The notes beneath the pieces are model-generated. The model saw only the letters and a list, made by a program, of their open reading frames with translations, ran no database searches and had not been told where the DNA came from. 64,000 nucleotides of DNA, from positions 1 to 64,000 of the forward strand of contig NZ_LKBT01000003.1 of the NCBI RefSeq assembly GCF_002699985.1, written 5' to 3'. Below are positions 58,107 through 64,000 of this stretch, in pieces; the first letter of the stretch is position 1; every line of letters begins with the position of its first letter. Source of the DNA: Pseudomonas sp. ICMP 561. Its GTDB lineage: Bacteria; Pseudomonadota; Gammaproteobacteria; Pseudomonadales; Pseudomonadaceae. The position numbers and the translations under genes were made by a program.

Positions 58107-58624
58107 GAGGCAACTTGTTGGCGAGAGGGGCTGACGCGTTGATTCAGGCGCACCGTCTCGCGAACAAGTTCGCTCCTACCGCAGTTGCGTGGCGAGGCAG
58201 GCTTGGCGAAATGCCGACTCGGTGATTCAGGCACGCCGCGTTCAAAGGTAGGAGGCAACTTGTTGGCGATTAGGGGGTGACGCGGTGATTCAGGTGCACC
58301 GTCTCGCGAACAAGTTCGCTCCTACCGCAGTTGCGTGGCGAGGCAGGCTTGGCGAAATGCCGACTCGGTGATTCAGGCACGCCGCGTTCAAAGGTAGGAG
58401 GCAACTTGTTGGCGATTAGGGGGTGACGCGGTGATTCAGGTGCACCGTCTCGCGAACAAGTTCGCTCCTACCGCAGTTGCGTGGCGAGGCAGGCTTGGCG
58501 AAATGCCGACTCGGTGATTCAGGCACGCCGCGTTCAAAGGTAGGAGGCAACTTGTTGGCGATTAGGGGGTGACGCGGTGATTCAGGTGCACCGTCTCGCG
58601 AACAAGTTCGCTCCTACCGCAGCG
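58104..58624. repeat. Tandem array of REPIN-containing 146-bp units
   Basis: Units start at 58104, 58249, 58395 and 58541 (periods 145, 146, 146); the last is partial. Each unit opens TAGGAGGCAACTTGTTGGCG, then a spacer with GGTGATTCAGGTGCACC, and the inverted arm CTCGCGAACAAGTTCGCTCC, followed by a conserved tail GTTGCGTGGCGAGGCAGGCTT. Copies are nearly identical. The array fills the gap between waaA and tolC; 58625-58717 holds only a weak GTAGGTGCTCGTGCGCTCCTAC palindrome. Confidence 0.9.
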
Positions 58625-58717
58625 GTGCGGTGGGGCTGGCTTAAGGTGTTGCCTCGTGCTTTTCTGTAGGTGCTCGTGCGCTCCTACAGATTTCCGTTTG
58701 CTGCTCGACAGTGATAT

Positions 58718-60157
58718 CTACCGCTGCGGCGGTCTTTCGAAATTTTTCTTCGCGGCCGCGGCAAGATCCGGCGGCAAGAAGTCTTTGTCCGGGTTGTAGT
58801 CGGCTTTCAGGTAGCGTGACAAATCCTGCAAGTCGCCAGGATTCAACGTTCCCGCCGCTTGCTTCAAGCGCAGGTTGTCGAGGATGTAGTCATAGCGGGT
58901 GTTGTTGTAATCGCGCACCGAGGCGTACAACTGGCGCTGGGCATCCAGAACGTCGACGATGTTGCGAGTTCCCACCTGATAGCCGATTTCCGTGGCTTCC
59001 AATGCGCTCTGGTTAGAGATGATTGACTGCTTGCGAGCCTGAACCTGCTCCACATCGGTGTTTACTGCGCGGTGCAGGTTGCGGGTGTTCTCCACCACCT
59101 GGCGACGCAAACCTTCGCGACGTTGCTCACTCTGGCTCAGTCTTGAATACGCTTCTCGAACTTGCGAGCTGGTCAGGCCACCGCTGTAGATCGGGATATT
59201 CAGCTGCACACCAATGCTGCGCTGCTCCACGTCGCCACGGTAATTCTGCCCCGTGTAGTTCGGATTGCTGAAGCCCAGCGCATCGTTATCGCCGCGCTTG
59301 TATTGAGCCACCGCATCAAGGGTCGGAGCGTGCCCGGCCTTGCGCTGACGCAAGGTTTCTTCTGCGGCGTTAACTGCGTAATTGCTGGCCAGCAGGTTGA
59401 GGTTCTGCTGCGCGGCCGTATCAACCCAGGCTTTCGCGTCGTTGGGCATTGGCGCCAGAATCGGCAACGTGTGGACGATCCCTTCAATGGAGTTGTACTC
59501 ACGATTGGTCAACGTCACCAAGGCCTGAAAAGCATCATCCACCTGACGTTTGGCAACGATCCGGCTGGCCCGGGCAGTGTCATAGCTCGCCTGAGCCTGC
59601 AACACGTCGGTCTTGTCGGAAAGCCCAACGTCGAAGCGCTCATTGGCTTGATCCAGCTGACGTTTGAAGGCTGCTTCTTCTGCTTTGGTCGAGGCCAGGT
59701 TGTCCTGGGCGCGCAGCACGGTGAAGTAACTTTGCGCGCTCTGCAGAATCAGGTTCTGCTCGGTGGCTGAGAGTTCGAGCGCTGCCTGTTCATCGACTGC
59801 TTCGGCAGCCTGCAACTGGAACCAGCGGTCTGCACGGAAAATCGGTTGGCTCAGCGTCGCCTGATACACCGTGCCGCTGCGGGTGGCAATGGCGTTGGGT
59901 TGGTCGATGCTGGTGCGGGTATTGTTGACGTCGGCACCGGCAGACAGGTTCGGCAGCAAGCCGGCGCGGGCCTGCGGTACAACTTCCTTGCGAGCGGCAT
60001 AATCGGCGCGTGCTGCTGCAAGATCGGCGTTGTTGTCGACAGCTTCCTGGTAAACACTGACCAGCCCGGTTTTGGTCGGCAGCGGCATGTCGGCTGCCCA
60101 GGCAATCGAACTGCAGGCACATGACACGGCAATGGCCAATGAAAGTTTGTGCAGCAT
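58718..60157 (-). CDS. tolC: TolC outer-membrane efflux/secretion channel
   Basis: 479 aa. Trimeric outer-membrane barrel and periplasmic tunnel shared by type I secretion and efflux systems. Signal peptide MLHKLSLAIAVSCACSSIAWA, then two homologous halves with long helices (for example ANERFDVGLSDKTDVLQAQASYDTA in part and GYQVGTRNIVDVLDAQRQLY), each with the helix-strand-helix pattern of the OEP family. ATG 60157 gives the signal peptide directly at the N-terminus with AGGGAACG upstream; ATG 60175 is a possible alternative. Single gene, divergent from thiC. Confidence 0.93.
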   Translation of the reverse strand: MLHKLSLAIAVSCACSSIAWAADMPLPTKTGLVSVYQEAVDNNADLAAARADYAARKEVVPQARAGLLPNLSAGADVNNTRTSIDQPNAIATRSGTVYQATLSQPIFRADRWFQLQAAEAVDEQAALELSATEQNLILQSAQSYFTVLRAQDNLASTKAEEAAFKRQLDQANERFDVGLSDKTDVLQAQASYDTARASRIVAKRQVDDAFQALVTLTNREYNSIEGIVHTLPILAPMPNDAKAWVDTAAQQNLNLLASNYAVNAAEETLRQRKAGHAPTLDAVAQYKRGDNDALGFSNPNYTGQNYRGDVEQRSIGVQLNIPIYSGGLTSSQVREAYSRLSQSEQRREGLRRQVVENTRNLHRAVNTDVEQVQARKQSIISNQSALEATEIGYQVGTRNIVDVLDAQRQLYASVRDYNNTRYDYILDNLRLKQAAGTLNPGDLQDLSRYLKADYNPDKDFLPPDLAAAAKKNFERPPQR

Positions 60158-60317
60158 GGGGCGTTCCCTGTTCATGATTATGGTGCCAGTCCGATTCGAA
60201 GAAGCTGGCTTGCGAGTGTAGAGGCTGGGGGCCGTGGCAACAATCAGGCAGGCCATTTATCCAGCGTTTGAAAACGCGCTTGGCGTTCCGGGCTCGTCGC
60301 GACTAGACTGGCGACGT

Positions 60318-62477
<2,160 letters not shown>

Positions 62478-62499
62478 TTTGAAGCTGGCAGAGGTCTTG

Positions 62500-62574
62500 G
62501 TAGGAGCGAACTTGTTCGCGAGGCGGCTTAAGGGTTTCACATTAAATCGCCTCGCGAACAAGTTCGCTCCTACC
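62500..62574. repeat. REPIN between thiC and cytX
   Basis: Arms TAGGAGCGAACTTGTTCGCG and CGCGAACAAGTTCGCTCCTA, with short GAGGCGG/GCCTC extensions and a 20-nt loop. Lies in the 139-bp gap of a likely two-gene operon. Confidence 0.9.
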
Positions 62575-62616
62575 GGGATTCATCGCCTTTACATGTGTTC
62601 CTTCTGGACTAAAGCC

Positions 62617-63885
62617 ATGACCACCCCCAGCACCTACTCACCCGATTCCCCTGTTCCCGCAGAAAAGCGCGTCTTCGGCGGGCGTGATCTGTTTTCTCTG
62701 TGGTTTTCCCTCGGCATTGGTCTTATGGTCCTGCAAACCGGCGCGCTGTTGGCGCCAGGGCTGGGCCTGTCGGGTTCGTTGATGGCGATCTTCCTTGGCA
62801 CGCTGGTGGGCGTATTGCTGCTGGCCGCGGTCGGCGTGATCGGCAGCGACACCGGTTTGTCGTCCATGGCCGCGCTGAAAGTCAGCCTGGGTAGCAAAGG
62901 CGCCTCACTGCCCGCGCTGCTCAACCTGTTGCAGTTGATCGGTTGGGGTTCGTTCGAAATCATCGTCATGCGCGATGCCGCCAGTCTGCTGGGCACCCGC
63001 GCTTTTGGCGAAGGCAGCCCGTGGACCAGTCCGCTGCTCTGGACCTTGTTCTTCGGTGGACTGGCGACATTGCTGGCGGTCAGTGGCCCGCTGACGTTTG
63101 TTCGACAGATTCTGCGTAAGTGGGGCATCTGGCTGTTGCTGGCGGCTTGCCTGTGGCTGACCTGGAATCTGTTCGCCAAGGCTGATCTGGCCGCGCTTTG
63201 GGCGCAGGCCGGTGACGGATCTTTGCCCTTTGCGGTGGGCTTTGACATTGCTATCGCCATGCCGCTGTCATGGCTGCCACTGATTGCCGATTACTCACGC
63301 TTCGGCAAGCGCGCAAAAAACGTCTTCGGCGGCACCGCGCTGGGGTTCTTCATCGGTAATTTCTGGCTGATGAGCCTGGGCGTCGCTTACACCCTGGCAT
63401 TCGCGCCGAGTGGGGAAGTCAATGCGCTGTTGCTGGCGCTGGCAGGGGCGGGATTGGGGATTCCATTACTGCTGATCCTGCTCGACGAGTCGGAAAACGC
63501 TTTTGCCGATATTCACTCGGCGGCAGTGTCCAGCGGGATGCTTTCAGGGCTGAAAGTCGAGCATCTGGCGCTAGCGATTGGCGTGATCTGCACGCTGATT
63601 GCCTGCTTTGCACCCTTGGCGCAGTATCAGAACTTCCTGCTGCTCATCGGCTCGGTATTCGCGCCGTTGTTTGGCGTGGTGCTGGTGGATCACTTTGTGC
63701 TGCGAGGACGCAAAAGCCGGGCGGCTAATGTCGAGTTTCACTGGATGACCTTGTTGGCCTGGCTAGGCGGAGTCAGCACCTATCACTTGCTGGCCAATCT
63801 TTATCCGGATATCGGCGCAACACTGCCAGCGCTCATCGTCGCTGGCGTGCTGCAGTTGTTGCTGGGTAAAAAAGTTGCCGGGTAA
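62617..63885 (+). CDS. cytX: Putative hydroxymethylpyrimidine transporter CytX
   Basis: 422 aa, NCS1 family (cytosine permease-like) with about 12 membrane helices. LWFSLGIGLMVLQTGALLAPGLG near the N-terminus and LPLIADYSRFGKRA in the middle are typical NCS1 landmarks. Position after thiC supports uptake of the HMP pyrimidine for thiamine salvage, so the pair links synthesis and uptake under the thiC riboswitch if cotranscribed. ATG 62617 fits the permease N-terminus. An alternative is a purine/cytosine permease. Confidence 0.78.
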   Translation: MTTPSTYSPDSPVPAEKRVFGGRDLFSLWFSLGIGLMVLQTGALLAPGLGLSGSLMAIFLGTLVGVLLLAAVGVIGSDTGLSSMAALKVSLGSKGASLPALLNLLQLIGWGSFEIIVMRDAASLLGTRAFGEGSPWTSPLLWTLFFGGLATLLAVSGPLTFVRQILRKWGIWLLLAACLWLTWNLFAKADLAALWAQAGDGSLPFAVGFDIAIAMPLSWLPLIADYSRFGKRAKNVFGGTALGFFIGNFWLMSLGVAYTLAFAPSGEVNALLLALAGAGLGIPLLLILLDESENAFADIHSAAVSSGMLSGLKVEHLALAIGVICTLIACFAPLAQYQNFLLLIGSVFAPLFGVVLVDHFVLRGRKSRAANVEFHWMTLLAWLGGVSTYHLLANLYPDIGATLPALIVAGVLQLLLGKKVAG

Positions 63886-63890
63886 GAACC

Positions 63891-64000
63891 TCAACCGCGA
63901 CCGGGGAACAGCTCCGGTTTGAGGATGCCATTGAGCTGTGGATAAGGAATCTTCAGCTCGATGTGGCCCATGGAGTAAGGCGCGATAGTGTCCACCTGAT
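63891..64000 (-). CDS. C-terminal fragment of a DUF3298/RsiV-like protein (partial)
   Basis: Only the last 35 residues lie in the window, reading ...VDTIAPYSMGHIELKIPYP and ending KPELFPGRG with the stop at 63891-63893. The APYSMG-x5-IPYPQL pattern resembles the end of DUF3298/RsiV-like lipoproteins; PAO1 has such a gene (PA4972) next to thiC. It is convergent with cytX and runs off the right edge. Identification tentative. Confidence 0.5.
   Translation of the reverse strand, partial: QVDTIAPYSMGHIELKIPYPQLNGILKPELFPGRG

Noticed and set aside
58104..58624. Possible CRISPR or VNTR coding repeat
   Set aside because: 146-bp near-identical units with REPIN arms, no spacers and no conserved reading frame.

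Overview
The window is chromosomal DNA of a Pseudomonas species, most likely of the fluorescens/syringae side of the genus. The evidence is the gene order: msrA-dipA-aceF-aceE | glnE | waaF-waaC-waaG-waaP-wapP-wapQ-(PA5006-like) ... wapO-wapH-mig14-dnpA-ssg-wapR-waaL | msbA | hldE ... emrE-like | LysR | waaA | tolC | thiC-cytX matches the P. aeruginosa PAO1 order around PA5018-PA4972 as I remember it. Many classical Pseudomonas REP/REPIN palindromes sit between genes. I cannot name the species.

Layout. (1) 1-4.1 kb: accessory flank with a tandem REP array, a frameshifted REP-associated tyrosine transposase (RAYT), a halovibrin-like lipoprotein and a protein of three Ig-like repeats. (2) 4.1-13.1 kb: msrA, the c-di-GMP phosphodiesterase dipA, and the pyruvate dehydrogenase genes aceF/aceE, all on the minus strand, with a triplicated terminator/REPIN block after aceF. 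(3) 13.4-23.6 kb: glnE, then a tightly overlapping operon for the LPS inner core: two heptosyltransferases, a glucosyltransferase and four kinase-fold proteins. (4) 23.7-39.6 kb: a 16-kb accessory block placed inside the LPS locus. It holds a giant toxin with two tandem Tiki-like effector modules, an orphan vgrG with its DUF4123 adaptor, and a VasX-like (BTH_I2691-type) effector followed by two paralogous membrane proteins that look like immunity proteins. (5) 39.9-52.3 kb: the rest of the LPS core, ligase and export genes (wapO, wapH, mig-14, dnpA, ssg, wapR, waaL, a kinase-like gene, msbA, hldE). (6) 52.5-64 kb: a Nudix-like hypothetical, aldo/keto reductase, FAD oxidoreductase, SMR pump, LysR regulator, waaA, a tandem REPIN array, tolC, a TPP riboswitch with thiC, cytX, and the 3' end of a further gene.

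How the genes work together. hldE makes ADP-heptose and waaA adds Kdo. waaC/waaF add heptoses. waaP, wapP and wapQ (with the PA5006-like protein) phosphorylate or otherwise decorate them, and wapO carbamoylates. waaG, wapH, ssg and wapR build the outer core. msbA flips lipid A-core, and waaL joins O antigen to it. The block at 23.7-39.6 kb looks like a type VI secretion (T6SS) spike-and-cargo cassette without structural T6SS genes, so it would rely on an apparatus encoded elsewhere. The main points of interest are this cassette, the active/inactive pair of Tiki-like modules, the duplicated immunity-like genes, the single-base deletion in the RAYT, and two kinase-fold LPS proteins lacking the usual catalytic aspartate.
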